A DNA stretch of 64,000 bases from Acidobacteriota bacterium (GTDB lineage Bacteria; Acidobacteriota; Blastocatellia; Pyrinomonadales; Pyrinomonadaceae): the NCBI GenBank assembly GCA_016718135.1, contig JADKEF010000017.1, positions 62,001-126,000 on the forward strand. Reading direction: 5' to 3'. This document shows positions 44,222 to 53,983 of this stretch, one piece after another; the first letter of the stretch is position 1, and each line of letters opens with the position of its first letter. The position numbers were made by a program, and so were the translations under genes. The notes below the pieces were generated by a model that was not told where the DNA came from, searched no databases, and saw only the letters and a program-made list of their open reading frames with translations.

Positions 44222-47200
44222 CAGATTCTACGTGGATTTCCTGCAGGCTGCGGACCGTGATGCTGCTGTCGGCCAGTTTGGTCGCGATCGCCTCGACCAG
44301 AGCCTCTGCACCGGTGATCGTGGTCACACACGGCGTGTTGAACTGCAGAGCGGCCTTGCGGATGGCTTGTTCGTCGTAGAATGAGGCCTTTCCGAGCGGT
44401 GTGTTGATGATCAGGGCTATCTCGCCCTGGCGTATGAGATCCGCGATGTTCGGGCGGCCTTCGTTTACCTTGAAGACAGTTTCGCACTCAAGGCCGACCT
44501 CGCGGAGGCGATTCGCTGTGCCGTATGTCGCGACGAGATCGAACCCAAGCTTATTCAACCGTCGTGCAAGCAGCACGGCCTGGCCTTTGTCTGAGCTGTT
44601 TACTGAGATGAAAGCCTTCCCCGAGAGCGGCAGCTTTAGCCCTGCACCTTCCATAGCTTTGCCATACGCCTCGCCAAACGTCGCCCCGACGCCCATTACC
44701 TCGCCCGTGGAGTGCATTTCGGGTCCGAGTACGGGATCTACGCCGGCGAACTTTTTGAACGGAAAAACGGGCGATTTTACAAAAATATTTGGCACCGGGA
44801 GAATGTCAGGCAAATTGAACTCCGCGAGTGTCTTCGATCCAGCCATTACGAGCGAGGCGATCTTGGCGATCGGGACGCCTGTTGCCTTTGCGACGAACGG
44901 CACAGTACGCGAGGCTCGCGGATTGACCTCGAGAACATAAACACGGTCGTCTTTGATGGCAAACTGAATGTTCATCAACCCAACGACTTTTAGAGCGTTG
45001 GCGAGCAATCGAGTGTAGTGATGGATCGTTTCGAGGTGTTCTGTCGCTATCTTCTGGGCTGGAAGTACACTCGATGAATCGCCGGAGTGAATGCCCGCTT
45101 CCTCAATGTGCTCCTGAATTCCAGCTATTACGACCGCAGTTTCGTCAGCCAAAGCATCAACGTCGATCTCAGACGCACGTTCGAGAAACTTGTCTATCAG
45201 GATCGGCTTTTCAGGCGAGGCATCGACCGCCGAACGCATGTATTCGTCCAAGGTCTGATCGTCATAAACGATCGCCATCGCACGACCGCCAAGCACAAAA
45301 CTCGGACGAACAACGATCGGGTAACCTATTTTGTTTGCAACGGTTTTAGCCTCGTCTGCTGAGGTAACGCTAGAATTATCAGGACACGGAATATTCAGCT
45401 CTTCGAGCAACGCTCCAAAGCGTTTTCTGTCTTCCGCAAGATCGATGGAATCGGGCGTTGTACCGATGATCGGAACGCCAGCGGCGTGCAATCGATCTGC
45501 CAAATTAAGCGGCGTCTGGCCGCCAAATTGGACGATCACACCAGTCGGTTTCTCGACATCGACGATGTTCATCACGTCCTCGAACGTCAGCGGTTCGAAA
45601 TACAAACGGTCGGACGTGTCGTAATCGGTTGAGACCGTCTCGGGATTGCAGTTGACCATGATGGTCTCAAAGTCGGCATCGTGTAGAGCAAAGCTCGCGT
45701 GACAGCAGCAATAGTCAAACTCGATCCCCTGTCCGATCCGATTCGGCCCCGAGCCGAGGATCATTATCTTCTTGCGATCCGTTGCTTCCGCCTCGCACTC
45801 TACTTCATAGGTCGAGTACATATACGGCGTGAATGATTCAAACTCGGCACCGCAGGTATCGACGCGTTTATAGACCGGCGTTATTCCTAATTCCTTGCGC
45901 ACCTTACGCACTTCGAGTTCGGGTGAATTCGACATGAACGCAACGCGCCTGTCGGAGAGGCCAAACTCCTTTGCCTGACGCATCTCAGCTGCTGAATATT
46001 CGCCAAGTTTCTTCCCGTCAACACTGGCCTGAAATTCCATCACCTGCTGCAACTGGTCGAGGAACCACGGATCGATCTTGGTCAACCTATGGATCTCTTC
46101 CGCCGTGTAGCCATTCTGCAAGGCGTAGGTGAGATATGAGAATCGTTGCGAATTTGGCCGGGCGAGTTTTCGCTGTAATTCAGCATCAGGTATATCCTGT
46201 AAACGCAATGGTTTAACAGCTTCGAGTGAACGTAATCCCTTAAACAGGGATTCCTTAAAAGTACGCCCGATCGCCATCACCTCGCCAACCGAACGCATCT
46301 GTGTGTCCAATACATCCTGGGCTCCCGGAAACTTCTCGAATGCCCACTTTGGGATCTTTGTAACGACGTAATCTATTGTCGGTTCGAACGATGCAGGAGT
46401 CTTTTTCGTGATGTCGTTTGGTATCTCATCAAGCGTATAACCGACGGCCAGTTTGGCGGCGATCTTGGCGATGGGAAAGCCGGTGGCTTTCGATGCTAAA
46501 GCGGACGACCGCGAAACACGCGGGTTCATCTCGATAATACGAATATCGCCATTCGCGGGATTCACTGCGAACTGGATGTTCGATCCGCCAGTCTCGACAC
46601 CGACCTTGCGAATGCAAGCTTTCGACATGTCACGCAGCGTTTGATATTCCCTATCGGTCAGAGTCTGTGCCGGAGCGACTGTTATCGAATCGCCGGTATG
46701 CACGCCCATTGGGTCAAAATTCTCAATGGAACAGATGATAACGACATTGTCGTTGAGGTCGCGCATGACCTCTAGTTCGTATTCCTTCCAGCCGAGGATT
46801 GATTCTTCGACCAATATCTGTGAATTTGGTGAAGCGGCAAGGCCGCCTCGGGCGATCTCTTCGAATTCTTCGGGGTTGTACGCCGTTCCGCCGCCAGTGC
46901 CGCCAAGCGTGAAGCTTGGGCGAATAATAGCCGGATAGCCAGTTGTTTCGACGATCTCGCGAGCCTCTTCCCAAGTATGTGCAAAACCGCCCTTACAACT
47001 CGGCACGCCGATCTCGTCCATTGCGGCTTTGAACAGCTCGCGGTCCTCGCCGACCTTAATGGCATTGATGTTGGCTCCGATCATCGTCACGCCGTATTTA
47101 TCGAGAACTCCTCCTTCAAAGAGCTCGATCGAGAGGTTTAGCCCCGTCTGGCCGCCAACCGTGGGCAAAAGCGTCGGGGCGTTCTTTTCGATAATAGCGG

Positions 47201-47423
47201 TCAGGGTTTCGAGGGTCAGCGGCTCGATGTAGGTCCTATCGGCGATCTCAGGATCCGTCATGATCGTCGCCGGGTTTGAATTGACCAGAACGACCTCGTA
47301 GCCTTCCTGTTTTAGGGCACGGCAGGCTTGTGTGCCGGAATAATCGAATTCACAGCCCTGTCCGATGACGATCGGGCCGGAACCAATGATCAGGATCTTG
47401 TGTATGTCGTCCCTTCTAGGCAT
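44190..47423 (-). CDS. carB: Carbamoyl-phosphate synthase large subunit
   Basis: CarB makes carbamoyl phosphate from bicarbonate, ATP and ammonia for arginine and pyrimidines. From the ATG at 47423 (1077 residues): [20 protein letters not shown] in the first carboxyphosphate domain, [11 protein letters not shown], then a second ATP-grasp domain ([19 protein letters not shown]) and the C-terminal allosteric MGS-like domain. The natural chain ends near SLQEIHVE; the extra [11 protein letters not shown] is encoded by the palindrome. carA is not in the window. Its position upstream of cphB suggests arginine supply for cyanophycin. Confidence 0.95.
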   Translation of the reverse strand: MPRRDDIHKILIIGSGPIVIGQGCEFDYSGTQACRALKQEGYEVVLVNSNPATIMTDPEIADRTYIEPLTLETLTAIIEKNAPTLLPTVGGQTGLNLSIELFEGGVLDKYGVTMIGANINAIKVGEDRELFKAAMDEIGVPSCKGGFAHTWEEAREIVETTGYPAIIRPSFTLGGTGGGTAYNPEEFEEIARGGLAASPNSQILVEESILGWKEYELEVMRDLNDNVVIICSIENFDPMGVHTGDSITVAPAQTLTDREYQTLRDMSKACIRKVGVETGGSNIQFAVNPANGDIRIIEMNPRVSRSSALASKATGFPIAKIAAKLAVGYTLDEIPNDITKKTPASFEPTIDYVVTKIPKWAFEKFPGAQDVLDTQMRSVGEVMAIGRTFKESLFKGLRSLEAVKPLRLQDIPDAELQRKLARPNSQRFSYLTYALQNGYTAEEIHRLTKIDPWFLDQLQQVMEFQASVDGKKLGEYSAAEMRQAKEFGLSDRRVAFMSNSPELEVRKVRKELGITPVYKRVDTCGAEFESFTPYMYSTYEVECEAEATDRKKIMILGSGPNRIGQGIEFDYCCCHASFALHDADFETIMVNCNPETVSTDYDTSDRLYFEPLTFEDVMNIVDVEKPTGVIVQFGGQTPLNLADRLHAAGVPIIGTTPDSIDLAEDRKRFGALLEELNIPCPDNSSVTSADEAKTVANKIGYPIVVRPSFVLGGRAMAIVYDDQTLDEYMRSAVDASPEKPILIDKFLERASEIDVDALADETAVVIAGIQEHIEEAGIHSGDSSSVLPAQKIATEHLETIHHYTRLLANALKVVGLMNIQFAIKDDRVYVLEVNPRASRTVPFVAKATGVPIAKIASLVMAGSKTLAEFNLPDILPVPNIFVKSPVFPFKKFAGVDPVLGPEMHSTGEVMGVGATFGEAYGKAMEGAGLKLPLSGKAFISVNSSDKGQAVLLARRLNKLGFDLVATYGTANRLREVGLECETVFKVNEGRPNIADLIRQGEIALIINTPLGKASFYDEQAIRKAALQFNTPCVTTITGAEALVEAIATKLADSSITVRSLQEIHVESGHRAHREHGV

Positions 47424-47448
47424 AGGCTGATATCTGTCTAAACTCACG

Positions 47449-47454
47449 ATTATA
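47449..47454 (-). promoter_or_regulatory. Candidate -10 box for carB
   Basis: TATAAT (minus strand) lies just downstream of the terminator T tract and 26 nt before the carB ATG; no good -35 box is visible at the expected distance. Confidence 0.4.
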
Positions 47455-47455
47455 C

Positions 47456-47486
47456 AAAAAAAGTGCGGCTCGCCGAACCGCACTTT
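47456..47486 (-). terminator. Intrinsic terminator between the TPR gene and carB
   Basis: AAAGTGCGG / CCGCACTTT with a 9-nt loop, followed on the minus strand by TTTTTTT. Confidence 0.85.
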
Positions 47487-47512
47487 CGTAAAACCGTCAC
47501 ATTTGCAAAAAC

Positions 47513-49333
47513 CTAAGGGAAACGTGGCAATCTCGGTATCGACGGTATTTTTGAATCGATCTGCCGCTTGAACTTATCCACGACGATCCTACCCGAGATG
47601 ATCCCATCGAGCTGATTTGCCAGTGCGGGGTCTATCTTCTTTAGACGGTCGTTTATCTTTTTAGCCTCATTCTTGTTACCGCTGGCAAAGTAGGTTTCGC
47701 CGAGGTTGAACAGGCCGTATATATTGTTTGTTTCGCGATCAGTGACACGCTTGAACGTCGCGATCGCGTTCTTAAAATCACGCAAACCGCGATAGCCGAG
47801 GCCGAGTTGATTTATCGCAACATTCCAGTCGCGGCGGACGGCCAGTGCGCTGTTCAGCACCTGAACAGCATCCTGATATTCCCCGAGGCCGTTGTGTGTC
47901 GAGCCTAAATTCAATAACGCAGCGTCCAACTTCGGTTCGAGTTCGACGGCTTTTTGCAGAACGACCTTGGCCTTATCGTAGTTTTGCTTCGCGACAGGCT
48001 CGTTCTTTTCGGCGGTCGCAGCATTTGCGGCATTCAGATGTGCCCAACCGAGGTTGGAATTGTCGATCGCCGTCGGGCTCATTTCCGAGGCTGTCGCGAG
48101 ACGCTCAGTAGACTTGTCCCACTCTTTTGTCTTACCTAGGCAATAGCCCCATTCGCTGTAGAGATCGGGGGTCTTTATCGTCTCAGAGGCGACCTTATAC
48201 TCGGCGTTTGCCTCAGGATAGCGTTCAAGTTGCCGGTATGTGCTGGCGAGGTTTGCGTGAGCCTGCGCGTTTGCCGGCTCGATCTTGATAGCGGTTTCGT
48301 ATGCCGTCGCAGCATTCGTGTAATCGCCACGATTGTAATACACAACGCCGAGATCGAATGCCGCGGGGCCGAATTTCGGTTCGGAATTGAGTGTAGCCGT
48401 GTAGGCTGCGATCGCCTGCTCGTCCTGTCCTAGGCGGTCGAGGGCTTGGCCGCGATAATAGTTGGCCATTGCATAGCCGTTGTTTAGTGCCAACGTTTGC
48501 TCAAATGCGGCCGCCGCCTCGGCATTCTTGTTCTGCTTAAGAGCGACCATGCCCTTCAGATAGCGAGTGTCGGCAGTATCGGCTCCCGCGGCAATAGCCT
48601 TCTGCAGACTGCTGTCCGCCGCCGCGATCTCGCCAGCCTCTATATACGCCAATCCGAGCGGCGTGTGCAGGTCGGTGTACTGAGCGTTCATCCCCAACGC
48701 CTTTTCGTAGTGGGTTATGGCCTTGGCGTTCTGTCCCTGAGCGTCATAGATTGAACCGAGCTTTGCGTAGGCGACGTCGTTTTGTTTGTCGAATTTTACG
48801 GCTTCTTCGAAAATAGCGACTGCAGCCACATTGTTCGTGTCGCCAGCAACGTCAATTCCCTTCGAGGTTAGCGCATTGCTGATGCCTTCCGTTGCTCTTG
48901 TGTTTTTGGGATTTTGAGCGATCGCTGCTCGGTAATTGGTGATAGCTTGATCGGTTTGCCCGTTGTCGAGAAAGCCTTCCGCCTTCGCTGTCAATGTATT
49001 TGAGAGAGCGATCTTGCGATTTGCTGCGGCAACGGCAGCTTTCTTACGGGCTGCTATCGAATCTTGCAAGCGCTTCCTGTTTACCGCCGCGATCTGTGCA
49101 GATGATTGAGATACTGAAGCCTTTCGTCCGCCGGCAGCACGTGCGATCTGACCTCCGGCGGCCCTCGATTGCGGCTTTTTACGCGATTCGCGGAACACGA
49201 ACGCGCTCGATCCAGCCGTAATATCTTCGGTCGCGATCAGATCCTGAAATGGCAGCGGATTGATGCTGAGAGCGGTTGCGCACAGAACGGTCATCGAAAA
49301 AATGGAAGAGACAACGCGGCTTTTCGCAAACAT
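47513..49333 (-). CDS. Exported TPR-repeat protein with SSAFVFR motif
   Basis: A 606-residue protein with an N-terminal hydrophobic export signal ([17 protein letters not shown]). A short motif [17 protein letters not shown] lies at about 40-56, then about twelve tetratricopeptide repeats (for example [20 protein letters not shown]). TPRs form a right-handed superhelix for protein binding, so it is probably a periplasmic or outer-membrane scaffold. The ATG at 49333 has GAGG upstream; a longer frame was rejected. Its paralogue at 50463-52292 shares the layout and motif. Confidence 0.8.
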   Translation of the reverse strand: MFAKSRVVSSIFSMTVLCATALSINPLPFQDLIATEDITAGSSAFVFRESRKKPQSRAAGGQIARAAGGRKASVSQSSAQIAAVNRKRLQDSIAARKKAAVAAANRKIALSNTLTAKAEGFLDNGQTDQAITNYRAAIAQNPKNTRATEGISNALTSKGIDVAGDTNNVAAVAIFEEAVKFDKQNDVAYAKLGSIYDAQGQNAKAITHYEKALGMNAQYTDLHTPLGLAYIEAGEIAAADSSLQKAIAAGADTADTRYLKGMVALKQNKNAEAAAAFEQTLALNNGYAMANYYRGQALDRLGQDEQAIAAYTATLNSEPKFGPAAFDLGVVYYNRGDYTNAATAYETAIKIEPANAQAHANLASTYRQLERYPEANAEYKVASETIKTPDLYSEWGYCLGKTKEWDKSTERLATASEMSPTAIDNSNLGWAHLNAANAATAEKNEPVAKQNYDKAKVVLQKAVELEPKLDAALLNLGSTHNGLGEYQDAVQVLNSALAVRRDWNVAINQLGLGYRGLRDFKNAIATFKRVTDRETNNIYGLFNLGETYFASGNKNEAKKINDRLKKIDPALANQLDGIISGRIVVDKFKRQIDSKIPSIPRLPRFP

Positions 49334-49385
49334 AGGCACCTCGTAAAACAGAGAATGATTATACAACAAATGCCTTGCGTCGAGT

Positions 49386-50402
49386 TCAAAAACCTACCAT
49401 GATCGGTTCAGGTTCAAGGTTGATGGAAAATCGCTCAGCAACGCCGTGTTGGATCAAGTTCTTAAGCTCGATGATCTCGGCCGCGGTTGCTCCGCCGCAG
49501 TTTATCAGAGCCAAGGTATGATTCGAAGAGATGCCGGCGTTGCCGCGGCGAAACCCTTTCTGAAAGCCCGCGTTCTCGATCAGCCACGCGGCCGGGATCT
49601 TCACCTTGTCCCCGGCATCAAAATGCGGGACTCGTTCAAAATCCGCTGATATAGCTTCGTACACTGATCTTTGGACGACAGGATTCTTAAAGAATGAACC
49701 GGCACTGCGAGAATTTGGATCGTCAGCATCGATGACCATTGATTTCGCACGGCGAATCGAGAGCACGGCTTCGCGAACTTCAGTAAGCGATGGCTTGCGA
49801 TCGTGAAAGTACTCGATCAGATCTTTGTAAATCAACAGCGGGTTGCCGTTTGGCGTGAGGTTGAATTCAACAGAAAGAACAATGTAGCGGTCACGTTCGG
49901 TCGAATTGAAAATACTCTGCCGATAGGAGAACCCGCAGTCTGCGTTTTCTAAAACTATGATCGAGCCGGTCGTGCGATCAAGACAGCTGACTGACCGGAT
50001 CGTTGTCGCAACTTCCTGCCCGTACGCCCCCACATTCTGCACTGGCGTTCCGCCGACAAATCCCGGAATTCCGCTAAGGCATTCGATGCCCGCGAACCGG
50101 CGAGCGACAACGTACGCAACAAAACCGTCCCAATCCTCGCCTGCTCCGACGGAAAACAAACCGTTTCCTGCCGCCGATATCCCTTTGATGGCGATCTGAA
50201 TGACCAGGCCGTCGAAGCCCGCATCCGAAACTAGAATATTACTGCCGCCCCCGAGAATGAATAGCGGCAAACAACTAGCAGAAGCATACGCCACCGCTTC
50301 GGTCAGGTCTTCTTCGGTTTCCGCCCGCACAAAATAGCGGGCCGGGCCGCCGATCTTGAGCGTCGTAAGTGGTACGAGCGGAATATTTTCTTTGATCTCC
50401 AT
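49386..50402 (-). CDS. murB: UDP-N-acetylenolpyruvoylglucosamine reductase
   Basis: MurB, a flavoenzyme of peptidoglycan synthesis, reduces UDP-GlcNAc-enolpyruvate with NADPH. Family motifs: TTLKIGGPARYFVRAETEED, LFILGGGSNILVSDAGFDGL (FAD), GIPGFVGGTPVQNVGAYGQE, SRSAGSFFKNP (with the active-site Ser/Glu region) and GNAGISSNHTLALIN. The ATG at 50402 directly follows the T7 tract of a terminator hairpin; a possible GTG within that hairpin would add five residues (MDRFF). It lies between two paralogous TPR genes on the same strand. The length of 339 is normal. Confidence 0.95.
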   Translation of the reverse strand: MEIKENIPLVPLTTLKIGGPARYFVRAETEEDLTEAVAYASASCLPLFILGGGSNILVSDAGFDGLVIQIAIKGISAAGNGLFSVGAGEDWDGFVAYVVARRFAGIECLSGIPGFVGGTPVQNVGAYGQEVATTIRSVSCLDRTTGSIIVLENADCGFSYRQSIFNSTERDRYIVLSVEFNLTPNGNPLLIYKDLIEYFHDRKPSLTEVREAVLSIRRAKSMVIDADDPNSRSAGSFFKNPVVQRSVYEAISADFERVPHFDAGDKVKIPAAWLIENAGFQKGFRRGNAGISSNHTLALINCGGATAAEIIELKNLIQHGVAERFSINLEPEPIMVGF

Positions 50403-50437
50403 AAAAAAACGATCCACCTAAATTAACAGGTGGATCG
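50403..50437 (-). terminator. Terminator hairpin whose T tract abuts the murB ATG
   Basis: CGATCCACCT / AGGTGGATCG with an 8-nt loop, followed on the minus strand by seven T and then the murB ATG. The 3' arm contains AGGTGG, a possible ribosome-binding sequence that would be hidden in the hairpin. Confidence 0.82.
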
Positions 50438-50462
50438 GGTAAAAATGCAAATTGTCGCGGCT

Positions 50463-52292
50463 CTAAAGCCTGAGCAGCTTTTTCCTTTGATCGAGATTGG
50501 CTGCCATGGCCGGATCGAGCGGGCGAATGCGGTCGATGATCTTTTGCAGTTCCTTACCGTTCTTTCGCGTGATGAGCGTGTCCGCTAGGCCGACCAGATA
50601 GCCGACGTTGTTCGGTTCGGCGTCGGAAGCCTTGCGGAGCCACGTTTCGGCGTTGGCAAGATCGCCGCTCTTGTTGTAGGCGACGCCTAGTGCGTACTTC
50701 GGAAAACTCTCATTCGGCCGTATCGCGATGAGCTTGGTCAAAGTATCGATCGCACCTTTGTAATCGGCAAGGTCGATCTGCGCACTGGCGAGATTTTGCA
50801 GGGCAAATTCCGACGCGGGCGGCCCGAGTGCGACGGTTTTCTCTAGCGTTGCTTTTGCCATCTCAAGGATGGGAGCAGCGGTCGCCATATCCTTCGCTTC
50901 AAATGCCGTGTGGCCCTGGCGGAAGTATGCCCAGCCGAGATTCCCTATATCGATCGGATCGTTTGAGGTGTCGGCAGCTTTTTTCAATGAGTTGACCACG
51001 CTTCGCCAATTGCAGGGGATATTCTTTTGGATATCGATCTCACATTGTTGTGCGATAACAAAGCCGTTATTACTGTGCAAACGAGCGAGCGTGTCTTTGT
51101 TATTGTCCTTCACACCGGCGTAAAAGATCGCCGCAAGATTGTAGTTGGCCTGAGCGTCGACGTATTTGCTTGCTTCCCGGAAAGATTCGCCCAAACCCTC
51201 GTAAACTTCCCAGTTGTTATTCTGCAAAGCCTTTGCTTTCGTATATGCCTTGATCGCTTCGTCAAAGTTCTTCATTTCCAGATACGCTTCGCCGAGTTCA
51301 AACCATGCTTCGAAACTCTGCGGTTTAAGCTCCGTAGCCTTCAGAAAGTCCGGGATCGAATCGGCAGTTCGTTTCAAACGCACCTGCATCTGCCCGGAAT
51401 AGTAAAACGCATCAGCCATCGTCGGATCGAGCGTTTTCGCCTTCTGGAAACCGGCGAGAGCTTCTTCGTACTTGCCTTGAGCCGAGCGGACGAGACCAAG
51501 GAAGAACTGCGTTTCGGCGTTATTGGGCGAAAGCACCAAGGCTTTGGTCAAAAGATCGTCGGCTTTGGCGATCTCGCCGGTCTGGTAATACAAAGCGCCG
51601 AGCGGTAGGTAAATTTCGGTCAGTTTCGGGTCGGCGGCGAGGGATTTTTCGTATGCGGCGATGGCCTCGGCGGTTTGGCCGAGGTCGGCGTAGACTTCGG
51701 CGAGGCCGAAGTTGGCTGCGACGTTGTTCGGATCAAATTTTAGAGCTTCAAGGAAGATTCCTTTTGCGACGGCCGCCTGATCTTTGGCGAGCAGATCGTT
51801 GCCCTTCGCTGCCAAAGCTTCGCTGTAGCCAGTGCGAGCCTCGACATTTTTCGGATCGAGCGTCATAGCTTCCTGGAAGCGTTCGATCGCGGTCTCGATC
51901 TCGCCCCGATCGAGGTAATATTCGCCAAATCCGGCGAAGAGCTGCGATCCTTTCTCGGGCGGCAGGCCGGTTGCGGTCTTGACGGCGGCCTGGCTGTAGA
52001 CGACGACCTTTGCTCGGTTAACTTTCGGAGTTGTTTTCGCGGTCGTTTCGTATTGTTTCTTCAAACGGACGACCGTTTCGAGGCGTTTTACCTTAGAAAG
52101 CGTCGGTTTTACTGCGGCGGTCACGCGACGGGCGACCTTTGCGACGTTGCGGAACACAAAAACGCTCGATCCGCCGGTAATGCTAGAGATCGCGAGCAAT
52201 CCCTGGCCGAAGGAAGCGAATGGAGCGGAAACAATTCCGACCAAAACTCCGAGCGAAAGAGCGTAGCGAAGCGAAACATTCGTGAAGGTCAT
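50463..52292 (-). CDS. Exported TPR-repeat protein with GGSSVFVFR motif
   Basis: A 609-residue paralogue of the gene at 47513: signal-like N-terminus (LSLGVLVGIVSAPFASFG), then SSITGGSSVFVFRNVAKVA, a basic stretch and about twelve TPRs (AIERFQEAMTLDPKNVEARTG and others). The ATG at 52292 has GGAGA upstream. The shared FVFR motif just after the signal sequence may be a sorting or docking sequence specific to this pair. It is probably a periplasmic scaffold for envelope assembly; that is inference from location around murB. Confidence 0.8.
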   Translation of the reverse strand: MTFTNVSLRYALSLGVLVGIVSAPFASFGQGLLAISSITGGSSVFVFRNVAKVARRVTAAVKPTLSKVKRLETVVRLKKQYETTAKTTPKVNRAKVVVYSQAAVKTATGLPPEKGSQLFAGFGEYYLDRGEIETAIERFQEAMTLDPKNVEARTGYSEALAAKGNDLLAKDQAAVAKGIFLEALKFDPNNVAANFGLAEVYADLGQTAEAIAAYEKSLAADPKLTEIYLPLGALYYQTGEIAKADDLLTKALVLSPNNAETQFFLGLVRSAQGKYEEALAGFQKAKTLDPTMADAFYYSGQMQVRLKRTADSIPDFLKATELKPQSFEAWFELGEAYLEMKNFDEAIKAYTKAKALQNNNWEVYEGLGESFREASKYVDAQANYNLAAIFYAGVKDNNKDTLARLHSNNGFVIAQQCEIDIQKNIPCNWRSVVNSLKKAADTSNDPIDIGNLGWAYFRQGHTAFEAKDMATAAPILEMAKATLEKTVALGPPASEFALQNLASAQIDLADYKGAIDTLTKLIAIRPNESFPKYALGVAYNKSGDLANAETWLRKASDAEPNNVGYLVGLADTLITRKNGKELQKIIDRIRPLDPAMAANLDQRKKLLRL

Positions 52293-52377
52293 GTGAGTTT
52301 TCTCCGAAACTGTTTGAAAGTATCTCTTGCGATACTTAAGTAGCACGTTTTTGATGCCAAAACAAAGCCAAGATGTT

Positions 52378-52465
52378 CGCTCTTCCCTTTGCGTCCCTGC
52401 GTGTTTGCGGAAATCCGGACTTTTTCCCGCAAAGCCGCAGAGAACACCAAGAAGAGCAAAGGAAT
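52378..52465. repeat. Weak palindromic spacer element
   Basis: CTCTTCCCTTTGCGTCCCTG-like sequence mirrored imperfectly by CGCAGAGAACACCAAGAAGA and neighbours, between the TPR start and the methyltransferase stop. It is less well conserved than the others listed. Confidence 0.4.
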
Positions 52466-52472
52466 TTGAACG

Positions 52473-53273
52473 CTAGTCACTCACATTCCCGCCGCGAATC
52501 TTCAACAACAGCCGCCGCATTGTTCCGAATGGGAAGCGGTTGGCGAAACGGCGGTAGCGATCGTTGTCCTGCAATGCGTAAAGGTAGCTTTTGTGGTTTT
52601 CGGCGAGCATCGCGGCGATCTTTTCGTCTTGATGAAGCGGAAAGTCGCCGATCTCGACGACGAAAAGGACATTCGGCAGGACGTATGCCCGGTGAGAAAT
52701 ACCTTTTTCGGTCAGATATTTCAACGAATCGGCAATTCCGCCGTAGGTTATTTGCGAGTCGTGGAACATTATCGCCCCGTTTTCCTTCAAAACGGTCAAA
52801 CAGAACTTGAAATCGGCGAACGCGGCTTCGTCGGTGTGTTCGCCGTCGATGAAGCAGAGGTCGATCTTGTCTTCGACTCGGTTCGCGGCGATCTCGCGGG
52901 TATCGCCGTCGATGGTCTTGACCTTGGAAACGTCTTCCGCGACGCCTTTTAGCATTTTGAGCATTCGCGCGGTCGAATTATTGTTGTATTTCCACTCAAA
53001 TCCACGCTCGTCAGGCTGCGAAGGCGGCCGTTTATCGATCGACCAGATAGATTCGCACTTAGAATCGATTAAATGCGGCTGAATACTGCCGCCCAAATAC
53101 GAGCCGATCTCGAGATAGCTGTAATTTCCGGCCGATTTCCCAACCAATTCGCGGACCGCAACCTGCACAGCGAGCAGCGAACGCTTGTCGTCGTCGGTCG
53201 ATTGGCTCGGAATTGCCTCAAAAATCGTCAGATCAAGGCCGTTTAGGTTCTGTTCGAATTCGGTTTCGGTCAT
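52473..53273 (-). CDS. Class I SAM-dependent methyltransferase-like protein
   Basis: A 266-residue cytoplasmic protein with a Rossmann-type methyltransferase core: SAM motif I SYLEIGSYLGGSI (about 54-66), then WSIDKRPP (acidic loop) and LCFIDGEHTDEAAFADFKF, typical of the methyltransferase_24 group. The ATG at 53273 gives a normal N-terminus; an upstream extension was discarded because it runs into the intergenic region. The substrate is unknown. It sits alone between the TPR gene and the minisatellite. Confidence 0.72.
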   Translation of the reverse strand: MTETEFEQNLNGLDLTIFEAIPSQSTDDDKRSLLAVQVAVRELVGKSAGNYSYLEIGSYLGGSIQPHLIDSKCESIWSIDKRPPSQPDERGFEWKYNNNSTARMLKMLKGVAEDVSKVKTIDGDTREIAANRVEDKIDLCFIDGEHTDEAAFADFKFCLTVLKENGAIMFHDSQITYGGIADSLKYLTEKGISHRAYVLPNVLFVVEIGDFPLHQDEKIAAMLAENHKSYLYALQDNDRYRRFANRFPFGTMRRLLLKIRGGNVSD

Positions 53274-53407
53274 TTGCACCCAAAATCTTATGAGAACGGG
53301 CGTAGAAAGGCAAAACATGACAACAAACGCGCTGCTTTTGGCGGCAAACGCGGCGAATTTGATGACGAAACCGCTATCAACCAGCACGCCGGCGTCAGTT
53401 GCGCCAC

Positions 53408-53700
53408 CGCATGCATCGCCTGCTCCCGTGCATGCGTCGCCTGCTCCCGTGCATGCGTCGTCTGCGCCCGTGCATGCGTCGTCTGCGCCCGTGCATGCGT
53501 CGCCTGCGCCCCTGCGGGCGTCGTCTGAAATGTTTCACGCTTCACCTGAAAGGTTTCAGGCGTCGTCTGCAAGCCCGCGGGCGTCGTCTGAAATGTTTCA
53601 CGCGTCACCTGAAAGGTTTCAGGCGTCGTCTGCGAGCTCGCTGGCGTCGCCTGAAATGTTTCAGGCATCGTCTGCAAGGTCGCTGACGCTGTGTGAAAAG
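53408..53700. repeat. 21-bp minisatellite with 63-bp higher-order repeats
   Basis: Four to five copies of a 21-bp unit (like CCTGCTCCCGTGCATGCGTC plus G) run from about 53419 to 53523. Then two copies of a 63-bp superunit follow (53524-53586 and 53587-53649), each three 21-bp modules starting TCTGAAATGTTTCACGC, and a degenerate third. As the unit length is a multiple of three and lacks stops, several frames stay open on both strands. Those frames encode heptapeptide repeats, but none has gene-like features. Confidence 0.85.
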
Positions 53701-53732
53701 GTTCAGGCGGTCAACGCGGCTCCGCCGCATCC

Positions 53733-53876
53733 CACTGCGGCGACGGCTATGCCTCGCCGGGAGCCGCTCGTTCCCTTTTTCTTGAGGCTATGCCTCCATT
53801 CCGCGTCGGGAGGCATAGCCTCCGGAGAAATTATATTATATTGCCAACGTCGTCGAGGCACAGCCTCGCCGCAGTG
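53733..53876. repeat. Nested palindromes upstream of the EF-G gene
   Basis: Outer arms CACTGCGGCGACGGCTATGC (53733-53756) and its near-mirror (53854-53876) enclose a perfect inner hairpin GAGGCTATGCCTCC / GGAGGCATAGCCTC (53784-53797, 53809-53822). The GGCTATGCCTC core appears four times in alternating orientation. Between the minisatellite and the GTPase gene I see no other feature except the ribosome-binding site. Confidence 0.8.
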
Positions 53877-53983
53877 CGTTATGGTAAAGCCGAACGGCGA
53901 CAACCGTGAACTTCGCGCTTTAAACTTTCCGCGATGCGCCGTAAACTTATTCTTAACAAACAATTAAAGGAGATCTGCCGATC

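Noticed and set aside
53408..53700. Direct repeats considered as a CRISPR array
   Set aside because: Units are contiguous with no unique spacers between them, and no cas gene is nearby.
53185..53967. 260-codon rightward open frame through the minisatellite, plus 95- and 129-codon frames in other phases
   Set aside because: All arise because the 21-bp unit contains no stop in any frame. They lack ribosome-binding sites, have no shared product, and run into the nested palindrome and EF-G leader.
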